Positions 24,705-40,895 of a DNA stretch of 64,000 nt are shown here, piece by piece. Made by a program: the position numbers and the translations under genes. The number at the start of each line of letters is the position of its first letter. The stretch's first letter is position 1. The stretch is from NCBI RefSeq assembly GCF_003369915.1, contig NC_046676.1, forward strand, positions 7,099,501-7,163,500. Reading direction: 5' to 3'. Under the pieces are notes generated by a model. The model searched no databases. It saw nothing but the letters and a program-made list of their open reading frames with translations, and was not told the DNA's origin. The DNA comes from Drosophila miranda. Lineage: Eukaryota; Arthropoda; Insecta; Diptera; Drosophilidae.

Positions 24705-27378
24705 CTACATAAATTCGGTGGATGGCCTAAGACGCACTCTGCGATTGCGCAGCGTGTACGTCCGCGAAGTGTCGCCATTCACGGATTGCGGCTCATTTTC
24801 TGCTGGGCCCTGGTCTACGGAACGTGTTTCCCCTGAAGCTTCGATCGACATGTCCTCCTCGCAATCCTCTAGCTTATCGCCGCCAAAGGACTCATCATCG
24901 CTAATAGTGCCTTCTTCGTAGGTGAATTTGAAGTGCCGTACATTTTTCTTTGTACTGAAAATAACTCCACGACTGTCACGCTTGCTGGTCCCTGGTGTTT
25001 TCAGAATCGACTGGCGTCCCTTATTGGAAGGGGGGGTATGATTAAGAGCGTTTTGTTCGGCTGCGGCCAATATAGCAGACTTGAGCAGAGTGTTGCCACC
25101 ATTGGAAGAACGGCTCTCGCCTACAGACATGCGCAGGACGGTGCGAGCAGGAGAAAAGGACCGACGGTCGCGTACTACGATCACACGCTGAGTGCTGCTG
25201 CGAGATGGAGTTTGCGGGGCATCGTCCGCTGATACCTTATCCGCCTTAGCCTTTTTCATTTCAGCATGGGCCCTGCGGAGTAATTGCATCAAGTTACTGC
25301 TGGCCTTGACCTTGGGCTTAGCGTTTAAATTGTTGCCCAGCTTAGACTTTGGTTTGGCCACAGGCTTGGCTGGTATTTTCGATTCCTCAACTGCATCGGG
25401 GTCCTGCCAATTGTTCTGTTTCCATCGCTTCAAGTTATCAAAGCGCTTGTCAACATTCTCACTCTGGAGTCGCAGCATGTCCCACCACCCTTCCAGATCC
25501 TCTGCCTGGACGGGTTTCGTCTCCTCGCTGCCATCGTAGGGTCGATGGTTCTTGCCCGTAGCTCCCGCCTCGCAACGGTCAATCAGACCGCTGAACTGCA
25601 TCAATTTCTTGGTAGAGAGCAAATTTGTCTGTCCAATGGCCACATTGATCATATCTATGCCGCCCGTCTCAACCAGATGCGCCTCATTCTCCTTGCTATA
25701 GGCTTCCCACTCGCTGCAGATATCTCGCAGTCGTCGAATCTCATTCTCCAGCTGTATGCGAAAGTAGAGCACCGACTCGAGGGCCCGCCGATTGGCAACA
25801 GGAGTCTCCTCACCGGGCAAATACATGCTGTTTCGCTTCTCACGCTCACAGCGAGAGTTCACTTTACCTCGCGAGACGCTCACATACGGACTTAAGTAGT
25901 TGGGCTTCTCATTGGAAATCCTGCGAGGAGGGGTTTGCTCCGCAGCTGGCTTCAGAGTAGAATTTTCTTGTTCTTTATCATCTGGATCTGGAAACCAATA
26001 ATATTACATTTTACTCCATTTTATTCCTGTTGTACTTACCCTTAGCCAGATATGGATCCAAGATCAAACTCTCTTCAGCTGCCGTTTTTATCAAAGAGTA
26101 CCTAGAAAAGTCAAATTTCCGCTTCGCTTTCGAATCTCGGTGGCTGCTCATTCGACCCACTGGACTCAGATTTGAAATCTCACCCAAGGCTTCTATCATT
26201 TCTTGACTGCAATTGTTCGTCTTGCACTGCGTGGATGTGGCCAGAGCAGGGAAACTTATCTTCTCTTCCAGCAGCGTATTGGGAGGCAGTGGGAGTTCAG
26301 TGGTCCCAGCCTCAACCAACTCTCTCATCAGCTCCGGCCGATTTCGAACATTCTTTTGAAGACCTACGTACTTGTTGACGTTGCTCTTGGCCTTCATTCT
26401 GGTCGAAAATTGGCTGGCAAGCTTGTTTTTTATTGCCGGCCCTTTTGCTACTGCGGTCGACTTAAATTTTCCCGCAGCTCCCCCTCCGCCGACTCCTTGA
26501 ATGGGCTTTGGTTTCACTGCTGGTATTTTTAAGGTGGGCTTACTCACGGCCGGCTTTTCGAATGGTTGCATCCTCACATTTGGCAAATGAACAACCCCAT
26601 TTTCAGAAGGTCCAACGACCAAATCTGCTGCCTTGGGCTTTGGGCCTGCTGTAGGCTTCAAGGGCAATGCACGTGAAGGTGCAGGCTTGACTGTGGCTGG
26701 CTGGACATTCCTTGCTGATGTTTGATGTTTCATGTTTGATGTTTGGGTCTTCACAGTGACCGGTTGAGGACGCGACGTTGCATGTTGCAGCTTTGCCATG
26801 GTTGCCGCAGGCTGAGCGCGCAATCTGGATGGCTGACCCTGGGTACGCAATTGGGTTGCCAAAGGCTGTTTCCTCTCCGCTGCCGTCTGCGTACACTGAG
26901 TTTTATTTACCAAAACATATAAGGAGTGCCTTTTTGGCGGCACAAATGCCGGAGCGTTCTCCTGCTCTTTCTGGGGGTTTGTCGCAGGTTTAAGTGTTTC
27001 GGTTTTATATGTGAACATCTTTTGACCACGACGAGCAATTTGCTCGTTCTTTGTTTGTTCCTTCCTGGCAGCCTTCCATTCCACGAAGCGCTTTATGTAA
27101 TGGTCGTGCCGGGTGGGGTTCCTCTGCTGCTGAGGCAGCTCTGGTTTTCGATTCTCCTTAGGAGGAGCGACATAGGTAAGGCGTGGCTGCGCCTCCTCTG
27201 AGGGCGGTATAGGTGCCGCACGCTTGACGGGAGTTGGACTAATAATGCGGTTGCTTTGAAAACGATCCCCGCGCTGTTTTGCACGCGACGCATTCTGGAG
27301 TTCCCGGTTCTGCTCATTGAAATTGCGTGGGTTCAAAGCAAGTGATTGCTGTTTATATAATTCCCTGTGGCGCTGCAT
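24705..27378 (-). CDS. mars: HURP/GKAP-family mitotic spindle protein, copy 1
   Basis: Mars is the fly member of the HURP (DLGAP5) family. It binds spindle and kinetochore microtubules and is needed for spindle assembly and chromosome segregation. Two exons: 26040-27378 (ATG at 27378) and 24705-25987, giving 873 residues in phase. The N-terminal half is basic and Gln/Pro-rich, suited to microtubule binding (KRFVEWKAARKEQ, KRHSLYVLVNKTQ). The GKAP domain lies in exon 2: helix FRIQLENEIRRLRDICSEWE near residue 522, NVAIGQTNLLSTKKLMQFSG, and DLEGWWDMLRLQSENVDKRF near 615. The C-terminus is Ser/Arg-rich, then acidic. TATCGATG in the upstream region resembles a DRE. It is the left member of a tandem pair and lies head-to-tail with copy 2. 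The gene identity rests on the GKAP domain and on the 50A gene order. Confidence 0.9.
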
Positions 27379-27459
27379 TATGACGTCGAGCAGTAATTAT
27401 TTAGGAGTTTACAAAAAATGGAGGGACGCTTCTTAAGAATGGCGCCTTTTCAGCGTGCC

Positions 27460-28060
27460 ATATCGATGAAAAAACGAACTTAGCCCACTTAAGCCCCTTT
27501 ATTTAAACTGGATAACAACTCGAGTTAGACCGCGGAAAATAATACTAATAATAATAATATTTACCTCTTTTTTACCTGGCAAGGAAACTTTTTTTGATAG
27601 ATTGGGGACTTGGAATTTGTTTAACAATTTAATCTGGTATTTTGTATGCAGTTTTTTTAAAGGTAGTGCTTTTTTTACACAATAATTTTTAGCGGTATAT
27701 TTTTCAAAATGTTCACTTTGAAATCTCGTGAAAATTCTAAACAAATCCAATAAGAATGACTAGCAAAAGTTGGCTACTATTTTAGAAAAATAATCTATCA
27801 ATCGGATAAACTTCATGTTCAGCTATAAAGTCCTAGCAAGCTAATAATATCAAATCACAGAACGATTAGCCCATTGTATGCCAAAGGGGTATTTTAATAT
27901 TGCACCGAAAATAGTGAAAATCATGGATATAGTGGGTTTTTTTTGTGAGTAAAAGAAGGGATAGGAGGTATCTACAATGACTGTTTAAATAGAGGGGTCT
28001 TAAGTGGGTATATGTGGCATATTTCAGACCGTATATTTTATCGCCAAGTCACTTAGTACA
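27460..28060. repeat. Interspersed AT-rich repeat upstream of mars copy 1
   Basis: A 50-base segment at 27460-27512 (CTTAGCCCACTTAAGCCCC on +) is the reverse complement of a segment at 40766-40825, differing at only a few positions. The sequence at 27780-28060 (TAGCAAGCTAATAATATCA, CCAAAGGGGTATTTTAATAT) resembles 39650-39760 and 40460-40620. The same sequence recurs at 31097-31697 in the second mars unit. This is an interspersed repeat of unknown class; a non-autonomous Helitron or MITE relic is possible. Confidence 0.5.
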
Positions 28061-28253
28061 CTAATTTTCTTGCCACAATGTCTGGCTCACACACCTTGCA
28101 AAATAAAAAAATACTTTCCATAGTATTTTCCAGTATATTAAGGTTATGCACTCACCCTCTTGGCCAATGCCCCAATGTATAAGTCGTGTAGAAATGCAAT
28201 TTAGAGCCACATCGATTATTAATGCGGGAAATCATCGAAATCTTGATCACTTG

Positions 28254-28267
28254 AAACATAACATGAT
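28254..28267. other. Junction filler between the mars duplicates
   Basis: Fourteen bases lie between the right end of unit 1 (28253) and the left end of unit 2 (28268). They belong to neither unit. TTGAAACATAA occurs at 28251-28261 and again at 28269-28279, so part of the filler copies the adjoining unit start. This is typical of microhomology or polymerase-theta type end joining. Confidence 0.75.
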
Positions 28268-31200
28268 ATTGAAACATAATTTTCAGAATTAAATAATACT
28301 ATACATATAAACAAAAACGTAACTTTAAATAATAAATGATAGATAGACTACATAAATTCGGTGGATGGCCTAAGACGCACTCTGCGATTGCGCAGCGTGT
28401 ACGTCCGCGAAGTGTCGCCATTCACGGATTGCGGCTCATTTTCTGCTGGGCCCTGGTCTACGGAACGTGTTTCCCCTGAAGCTTCGATCGACATGTCCTC
28501 CTCGCAATCCTCTAGCTTATCGCCGCCAAAGGACTCATCATCGCTAATAGTGCCTTCTTCGTAGGTGAATTTGAAGTGCCGTACATTTTTCTTTGTACTG
28601 AAAATAACTCCACGACTGTCACGCTTGCTGGTCCCTGGTGTTTTCAGAATCGACTGGCGTCCCTTATTGGAAGGGGGGGTATGATTAAGAGCGTTTTGTT
28701 CGGCTGCGGCCAATATAGCAGACTTGAGCAGAGTGTTGCCACCATTGGAAGAACGGCTCTCGCCTACAGACATGCGCAGGACGGTGCGAGCAGGAGAAAA
28801 GGACCGACGGTCGCGTACTACGATCACACGCTGAGTGCTGCTGCGAGATGGAGTTTGCGGGGCATCGTCCGCTGATACCTTATCCGCCTTAGCCTTTTTC
28901 ATTTCAGCATGGGCCCTGCGGAGTAATTGCATCAAGTTACTGCTGGCCTTGACCTTGGGCTTAGCGTTTAAATTGTTGCCCAGCTTAGACTTTGGTTTGG
29001 CCACAGGCTTGGCTGGTATTTTCGATTCCTCAACTGCATCGGGGTCCTGCCAATTGTTCTGTTTCCATCGCTTCAAGTTATCAAAGCGCTTGTCAACATT
29101 CTCACTCTGGAGTCGCAGCATGTCCCACCACCCTTCCAGATCCTCTGCCTGGACGGGTTTCGTCTCCTCGCTGCCATCGTAGGGTCGATGGTTCTTGCCC
29201 GTAGCTCCCGCCTCGCAACGGTCAATCAGACCGCTGAACTGCATCAATTTCTTGGTAGAGAGCAAATTTGTCTGTCCAATGGCCACATTGATCATATCTA
29301 TGCCGCCCGTCTCAACCAGATGCGCCTCATTCTCCTTGCTATAGGCTTCCCACTCGCTGCAGATATCTCGCAGTCGTCGAATCTCATTCTCCAGCTGTAT
29401 GCGAAAGTAGAGCACCGACTCGAGGGCCCGCCGATTGGCAACAGGAGTCTCCTCACCGGGCAAATACATGCTGTTTCGCTTCTCACGCTCACAGCGAGAG
29501 TTCACTTTACCTCGCGAGACGCTCACATACGGACTTAAGTAGTTGGGCTTCTCATTGGAAATCCTGCGAGGAGGGGTTTGCTCCGCAGCTGGCTTCAGAG
29601 TAGAATTTTCTTGTTCTTTATCATCTGGATCTGGAAACCAATAATATTACATTTTACTCCATTTTATTCCTGTTGTACTTACCCTTAGCCAGATATGGAT
29701 CCAAGATCAAACTCTCTTCAGCTGCCGTTTTTATCAAAGAGTACCTAGAAAAGTCAAATTTCCGCTTCGCTTTCGAATCTCGGTGGCTGCTCATTCGACC
29801 CACTGGACTCAGATTTGAAATCTCACCCAAGGCTTCTATCATTTCTTGACTGCAATTGTTCGTCTTGCACTGCGTGGATGTGGCCAGAGCAGGGAAACTT
29901 ATCTTCTCTTCCAGCAGCGTATTGGGAGGCAGTGGGAGTTCAGTGGTCCCAGCCTCAACCAACTCTCTCATCAGCTCCGGCCGATTTCGAACATTCTTTT
30001 GAAGACCTACGTACTTGTTGACGTTGCTCTTGACCTTCATTCTGGTCGAAAATTGGCTGGCAAGCTTGTTTTTTATTGCCGGCCCTTTTGCTACTGCGGT
30101 CGACTTAAATTTTCCCGCAGCTCCCCCTCCGCCGCCTCCTTGAATGGGCTTTGGTTTCACTGCTGGTATTTTTAAGGTGGGCTTACTCACGGCTGGCTTT
30201 TCGAATGGTTGCATCCTCACATTTGGCAAATGAACAACCCCATTTTCAGAAGGTCCAACGACCAAATCTGCTGCCTTGGGCTTTGGGCCTGCTGTAGGCT
30301 TCAAGGGCAATGCACGTGAAGGTGCAGGCTTGACTGTGGCTGGCTGGACATTCCTTGCTGATGTTTGATGTTTCATGTTTAATGTTTGGGTCTTCACAGT
30401 GACCGGTTGAGGACGCGACGTTGCATGTTGCAGCTTTGCCATGGTTGCCGCAGGCTGAGCGCGCAATCTGGATGGCTGACCCTGGGTACGCAATTGGGTT
30501 GCCAAAGGCTGTTTCCTCTCCGCTGCCGTCTGCGTACACTGAGTTTTATTTACCAAAACATATAAGGAGTGCCTTTTTGGCGGCACAAATGCCGGAGCGT
30601 TCTCCTGCTCTTTCTGGGGGTTTGTCGCAGGTTTAAGTGTTTCGGTTTTATATGTGAACATCTTTTGACCACGACGAGCAATTTGCTCGTTCTTTGTTTT
30701 TTCCTTCCTGGCAGCCTTCCATTCCACGAAGCGCTTTATGTAATGGTCGTGCCGGGTGGGGTTCCTCTGCTGCTGAGGCAGCTCTGGTTTTCGATTCTCC
30801 TTAGGAGGAGCGACATAGGTAAGGCGTGGCTGCGCCTCCTCTGAGGGCGGTATAGGTGCCGCACGCTTGACGGGAGTTGGACTAATAATGCTTTGAAAAC
30901 GATCCTCGCGCTGTTTTGCACGCGCCGCATTCTGGAGTTCCCGGTTCTGCTCATTGAAATTGCGTGGGCTCAAAGCAAGTGATTGCTGTTTATATAATTC
31001 CCTGTGGCGCTGCATTATGACGTCGAGCAGTAATTATTTAGGAGTTTACAAAAAATGGAGGGACGCTTCTTAAGAATGGCGCCTTTTCAGCGTGCCATAT
31101 CGATGAAAAAACGAACTTAGCCCACTTAAGCCCCTTTATTTAAACTGGATAACAACTCGAGTTAGACCGCGGAAAATAATACTAATAATAATAATATTTA

Positions 31201-31890
31201 CCTCTTTTTTACCTGGCAAGGAAACTTTTTTTGATAGATTGGGGACTTGGAATTTGTTTAACAATTTAATCTGGTATTTTGTATGCAGTTTTTTTAAAGG
31301 TAGTGCTTTTTTTACACAATAATTTTTAGCGGTATATTTTTCAAAATGTTCACTTTGAAAACTCGTGAAAATTCTAAACAAATCCAATAAGAATGACTAG
31401 CAAAAGTTGGCTACTATTTTAGAAAAATAATCTATCAATCGGATAAACTTCATGTTCAGCTATAAAGTCCTAGCAAGCTAATAATATCAAATCACAGAAC
31501 GATTAGCCCATTGTATGCCAAAGGGGTATTTTAATATTGCACCGAAAATAGTGAAAATCATGGATATAGTGGGTTTTTTTTGTGAGTAAAAGAAGGGATA
31601 GGAGGTATCTACAATGACTGTTTAAATAGAGGGGTCTTAAGTGGGTATATGTGGCATATTTCAGACCGTATATTTTATCGCCAAGTCACTTAGTACACTA
31701 ATTTTCTTGCCACAATGTCTGGCTCACACACCTTGCAAAATATAAAAATACTTTCCATAGTATTTTCCAGTATATTAAGGTTATGCACTCACCCTCTTGG
31801 CCAATGCCCCAATGTATAAGTCGTGTAGAAATGCAATTTAGAGCCACATCGATTATTAATGCGGGAAATCATCGAAATCTTGATCACTTG
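28268..31890. repeat. Tandem duplication unit 2 (mars)
   Basis: This is the second copy of the 3.63-kb unit, in direct orientation. Its right end is at 31890; beyond it comes unique sequence (CCATCAAAATCTC), which must be the original right flank. It differs from unit 1 by a 6-bp gap in mars exon 1 and a handful of substitutions. Confidence 0.95.
28348..31015 (-). CDS. mars: HURP/GKAP-family mitotic spindle protein, copy 2
   Basis: Exons 29683-31015 and 28348-29630 give an open product of 871 residues with all splice sites kept. Exon 2, with the GKAP domain, is identical to copy 1 at the protein level. Exon 1 differs by seven replacements (for example N to S in ALNPRN, G to E in KQRGDR, V to G in IQGVGG, A to V in RMKAKS), loss of two residues (NR) and one silent change that I could find. 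The promoter region is duplicated too, so both copies are probably expressed. Which copy is ancestral cannot be told: unit 2 keeps the original right flank and unit 1 the original left flank. Confidence 0.9.
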
Positions 31891-31894
31891 CCAT
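31786..31894 (-). pseudogene. Exon-like trace at the right edge of the mars duplication
   Basis: On the minus strand an ATG at 31894 opens MASDQDFDDFPH and then stops. A neighbouring frame continues ALIIDVALNCISTRLIHWGI up to a good donor GTGAGT at about 31787-31792. This resembles a first exon with a frame break. All but its first codon is also present at the right end of mars unit 1 (28149-28253). It could be the decayed 5' exon of the same lost gene as the remnant at 24325-24590, with mars between them, but that is speculation. Confidence 0.25.
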
Positions 31895-33175
31895 CAAAAT
31901 CTCAATGTTTTCAAAAATATAAAAAAAAGGATTGTAAAAATATGCATAACGGGGGTTTTTCACACTGGCGCTTCCATGGGGCTTATATGGAAAAGAACGG
32001 GCCAACAATTTTGAAAAGTACACATATTCGCCTTTATAAAAATAGTAGTTACCATGTAAAGAAATTAACTTAGTGGAAATTGTTGACATTTTTTATTGAA
32101 ACCTTATTTTATAAACAATGCCAATAAAGATGGTACTTAAAATTAGCCACTTTTATATAAAGTTATTAGATTATCGGTTAAAAATATGTGTTCAGAGCTT
32201 GAATACAAATAATACGTCAGTATATATTTGGTATTTTCGGCATATTTTGAAATTTGTGACGTAGTTTCGGTATATTTCTGAGTGTCTGTTTACCATTGCA
32301 CGTATGAAAATAAAAGTGAATAATAAAAGTAATCAAAAATAAGCATTCAACTATATCAAGTGTGTGTCAATTGTCGAGAAAGAGAATACGTCTTTAGACA
32401 GCTGCGACAGAGCCTGGAATATGTATTAATAAATGCAGTAGACACCCCACGAAATTCGCCGAATAAATACAAGTGTGTGCGTGTGTTTATTGGGGTTAAA
32501 AAAACTAAAACAAACAACGTCACGGCAAGAGCATTGCCAGCAGCAAGAACACACGCCCTACTTTGTAAAATTAAATTCCTGTTAAAACCACATACATTCA
32601 ATCGGTTTGAAACGCCAAGGTTTACCCTGATTCTGCCCCATGGAAAGCCAATGCTTAATTGCTTTTGTCCTATCTGCTTTTCCGTGAATTTACGATGTCA
32701 TCGGTTAAGTTAGCTAAATAAATGCTGCTGGCAACGCTGCGCTTGCTCGCTCACGCACGCACACACTCCCCTCTCTGTCGGTGTCGGTTTGCCGCTGCCG
32801 CCGCCGCCTGTCAATTCTCGCTCTGCCTGCCTTGTCGGTTGTCGGTGTATTTTTTATCGCTTTTCTCGCCCAAGAATATTAAAGAAAGGAGAGGAGAGGA
32901 GAACTACACAAAACGCGCAATCAAATATATGAGTTATTGTTTATATAATAAAATGGAAATCAAAGTAATAAGAGCACCATTTTAATCTCAACAGAGCTGG
33001 AAAATACGAAAGAAACCCTCTCATACATATGTATGTATGCTGTGCGCGTGTGTGAGTGTGGTGCATTCAAGGCTGATAAAACAACACAAAAAAACAGAGC
33101 AAGTGACTAACTAAAAGGCGACAAACACAAAACTACGCGCTATTCATTACGCACGGAGCAACAACAATAAAAATC
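31895..33175 (+). promoter_or_regulatory. drk upstream region and 5' UTR
   Basis: A core-promoter element of the Motif-6 type (TTCGGTATATTTCTGAG) lies at 32265-32281, with a weaker TTTGGTATTTTCGG just before it. This suggests a start near 32.28-32.35 kb. The segment 32720-33175, running up to the drk ATG, is CA- and GA-rich and has no long ORF. No other gene is seen. Confidence 0.45.
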
Positions 33176-37174
<3,999 letters not shown>

Positions 37175-38993
37175 TAAGATAAATATCTGAAGGACACACG
37201 CACCCTACTCCCCACAGAAACACAGAAGAAGCAAAATCAACAACAACCACAACAGATTACTAAACACAAATTTTTAAATATTTATATACAAGCAAGGGGA
37301 TGGATGGTTGGATCGAACTCGTAGATCGCGTATATACATACGAGTATACGAAACTCTAAGCCTACATACATATGTATAAGCCGAATGCATTTTTTACATT
37401 TTGACGTTTTTTGATACTACAAACATAGCAGAAAATGAGAAAAGAAAAACACACAACTCACACAATAGTAGTATGTATAATTAAAGCCCCTAAGCATCCA
37501 TTTACTACATTTAAAACGAAATATATATACATATATATATGTGTATGTGTATATAGAGGTGCGTCCAAGGTGGGAGAGCGAGCCTAAGACGTTAGTTCAT
37601 AGTCCCAGACCAGACCCAAAACCCAATAAGTAAAGAGTTTCACAGTTAAGGAGAGAGTGGAGTGCCAACACTTGGACCGCAACGATATGCACATACGAAT
37701 ATATATTTGCAGAAGAGACACATACATGCATACAATAACAAAACGAACACGAACATGATGATGACGATGGCACTATTATTATTGTAAACGAACCGATTTT
37801 TGATATAAATATTATACTATATACATATAACATAAGATCGATAGAGAGGAATATTTGTGTCCTGTGCTTCGAAGCGAGTGTGCAGCTCCTTAGGGAGGAG
37901 GAGGAGGAGGAGGAGGTAGAAGAGAGCAAACACTTTAATTAATTATGATATAACAAATTACCAACAAACCCAAACTATTGCTTAACAAATTTATAGAAAA
38001 CAAAACAAAAAAATTCACTATGAAAAGAAACAAACTTTTGCCTAAATGTCTCAACAAAACTGAAGACAACTAAAACAAAATTTATATTATATTATCGTAA
38101 ATGATTACCAAGTAAATTAAATTAATTTTTGCATCGCTGGTTACTATATACATACGATAAACACACACACACACACGATCGTATATACATTCATAATGCA
38201 AATCGAACGATATTATATATTATGTAAGCCACCGGCAGCACACATGCACTTCTCGCGGCTTTTAAAACTGACATTAACACTCTAAATTGTGTGCAATTTT
38301 GTTTCCCCCATTTCCAAATTGCGAAATTTTCAATAATTTGTTACTTTTGGAAGTCAGTCTGCTGCCTGCTACATGCTGCCTGTGTTTTCTCGATTATATG
38401 TTTAAACCAATTGTGAAAATGGAAGCGAAAAATGTGTGACATGTGTAAAAAGTTTGAAACTGCTTGCTATATTACATTGTGCTATAAATTATTACATAAA
38501 ACTATTGTATTTATAAAATGGAATGGAATGGGTTGAGTCCTGTGTATGCTTATTTGTCATCATTTGCCGACGACACAGAATGGATATTCTTACTTGAGCA
38601 TTATTTGACTACATAACTATATATGCATACAAAAATGAAATGAAATGTAATGAGAGTTGCCAATATAAGTAATTTAAAACAAACGAAAACAGAACACTTC
38701 AAGCCTATTTTTTACCTACACGTATACATTTTCCTAATATCCAAAAAACTAATGCCTCATGGAAGAAATAACACATCAGTAATTGTTTTTGATGATGGGC
38801 CATAGTTTATATAAGCAGAGGCCACAATTGAATGGTTTTTTGTACTTTTTGAGCATATTTGGCCGGCATTTTGCAAACATTTCTCGGCCCAGAGAACCAT
38901 AACAGCCGCAAACAACAAGGTTTAGATATAATTAAAAACCGAATATGTTAAGTTGAGGAATTAGTCTAAGCGGTAACTGATTTATATAATAAA
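37175..38993 (+). other. drk 3' UTR (probable) with poly(A) signal
   Basis: The sequence is AT-rich with many TATATACATA-type runs and a GGA repeat near 37890-37915. AATAAA at 38988-38993 follows ATTTATAT and is the best distal poly(A) signal, so a 3' UTR of up to 1.8 kb is likely. No coding exon is seen. Confidence 0.45.
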
Positions 38994-39299
38994 AACTATA
39001 AATTTAAATTCAAATTTGTTACTTTTTTCGCGCTCAACAGCGACGTCCATAGCGGCACTGCCAGCATCAAAATCTGCACGTGTAGAGTTGTCAATCTTAA
39101 ATTTTTGCAGTCGGCTCGATAACGATATTTGACCAGTACAACGTGGCGGCGAGAGTCTCTAGTCTAGTCTAGTCCATACTTGCAATTTCATGGTTTTCTA
39201 TAGAGGCCGAGAATATGCAAAGGGATCGAGATACATATACATATATACAGGAATCTAATTAAACTCATGAATAGATAAAGAACATGTCGACCTGAGAAA

Positions 39300-40880
39300 A
39301 TGTCTTTATTAACTGGGCTTCAAAGCAGATTGGAAAATATAATTAATTAGTGGATATTGGTTTTAGCTGAAGCCGATTGACAAACAATAAGTGTTAAAAT
39401 GTGTGTTTTAAATAATAATCACAGGCTATAATATTGTTTTTCTCAAAAAAAAAAACGCCGAAAAGTTCAGTTTATTAGACAAAAATACCAGTCCAAAACA
39501 ACAAAATAGTATATATCGATGTCTTTAGATAGTTAACATCGTTTACCAAAAACATATCATTCACGCGTCTGACGTTATTTGGCGTTGTTGAAGAACCAAA
39601 ATTGAGGCAAAAAGGTCAAAGTCAAGTATTTAAAATATGCCAGTCAAGTAGAAAATAGATTCATTAATTGGTTACAATTATGTGGGCATAGCTGGGCGTT
39701 TTTTCTAGCTAATAATATTCTACGGAAAATCAAAATCGAGGAATATGAACAATTCGTCGGTATATTTCGAAAATGAGACCGTATATTTCAGTATTTATTT
39801 GAATCGGGTATGAATCGGTAATAACCGGTTGTCAACAATGAGTCCCATTCCATGCACACATACCCTGGGGGAAATGGATATTATAGAATTAAGAAACTGT
39901 TTGCCATCCCAGGCTCCAAAGAAGGCAAACACAATTTAGTCTCTGTTTTAAACATATTTCAACGATATTTTAAGCTAATTTTTTTCTTGCAGGGACCAAG
40001 AATAGGTATCAGGATCGAGATATATATATATACAATATACTAATAATAAACATGAATATGTCTAACAAATGTCATTTTGAGAAAAGGTCTTTATCTTCAT
40101 ATCATATATATTCTTTCATATAAAATTAACAAAATAGGGTATACAAACACCTATACTACGGCTTACACGCAACATTGCGAATCCTTTTTTTGTTTAACTT
40201 TTTCGTTTAAACCTTTTTTTACAATAAATACAATAAAAGCAAGGATTAAAAACTATCCAATCTTGTAGAAAATTTATTCATCCATGGGATAAAACTATGT
40301 GGGCATTCAATGGAATATCAAAATTGAGCAATTTCCTTTTTCGTTTGTTTTGATTGACCTACTTCGCTAGTTGTTTTTTGTTTGACTTATTTCGCTAAAG
40401 CCTCTTTTTACGCAAAATGCAAAATAAGCAAGTGTTTAAAATAAGCCAGTCAAGTTGAGAATAGGTTAATTAATTGGATATAATTATGTGGGCTTAATTA
40501 TGTGGCTAAATGTTCTATCTAGCTAATAATATTCGACGGAACATCAAAATTGAGCAATATGGTTTCCAATCCTTGACGGAGAACGATTAACCTATTACAA
40601 GCCAAGGGGGTATTTCAATTTTCCACCAAATATAATGAAAATTGACAAATTTAGCGAAGTTCAGGTGAAAGTTAGCTGTGTGATTTTTAAGTTCAGATGA
40701 AAGATAGCATGAATCTACAAGAAGAATGAACATTCGTTAATATTTTCCGCCATTTACCTTAAGCAGTTGAACTATTTAAATAGAGGGGGCTTAAGTGGGC
40801 TAAGTTTGTTTTTTCATCGGTATGTTTACGGTATATTTTGAAACCGAGACGGTATATTTTGTTAAATTTCTGAGGACCGT
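39300..40880. repeat. Clustered diverged copies of an interspersed repeat between drk and bbc
   Basis: Blocks at 39600-39790, about 40210-40340 and 40430-40620 share the same order of short motifs: GAAAATAGATTCATTAATTG-like, AATTATGTGGGC, CTAGCTAATAATATTC, and an AATCAAAAT-like end. Similar sequence lies upstream of both mars copies. This indicates a dispersed element with internal or nested tandem copies. The class is unknown and no protein is encoded. Confidence 0.5.
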
Positions 40881-40895
40881 ATATCAAAAATCCGA
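40820..40895 (+). promoter_or_regulatory. Cluster of Motif-6-like core elements upstream of bbc
   Basis: CGGTATGTTTACGGTATATT, then ACGGTATATTTTG and GACCGTATAT, occur within 75 bases, about 400 bases upstream of the bbc ATG. Motif 6 (GTATATTT type) marks many TATA-less fly promoters. Because the same motifs occur in the repeat family next to it, the promoter may be partly repeat-derived. Confidence 0.35.

Larger units (their letters stand above)
24625..28253. repeat. Tandem duplication unit 1 (mars)
   Basis: This unit runs from ATTGAAACATAATTTTCAG at 24625 to TTGATCACTTG at 28253. It matches 28268-31890 almost base for base, at an offset of 3643 that drops to 3637 after a 6-bp gap. It holds one complete mars gene, its 3' end and about 870 bases of upstream DNA. 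Roughly ten differences were found over 3.6 kb by reading, so the duplication is recent. Confidence 0.95.

Noticed and set aside
25883-25883. A separate gene starting in mars exon 2
   Set aside because: The apparent start is a GTG inside a frame that continues upstream to a good splice acceptor at 25987; it joins the first mars exon in phase.
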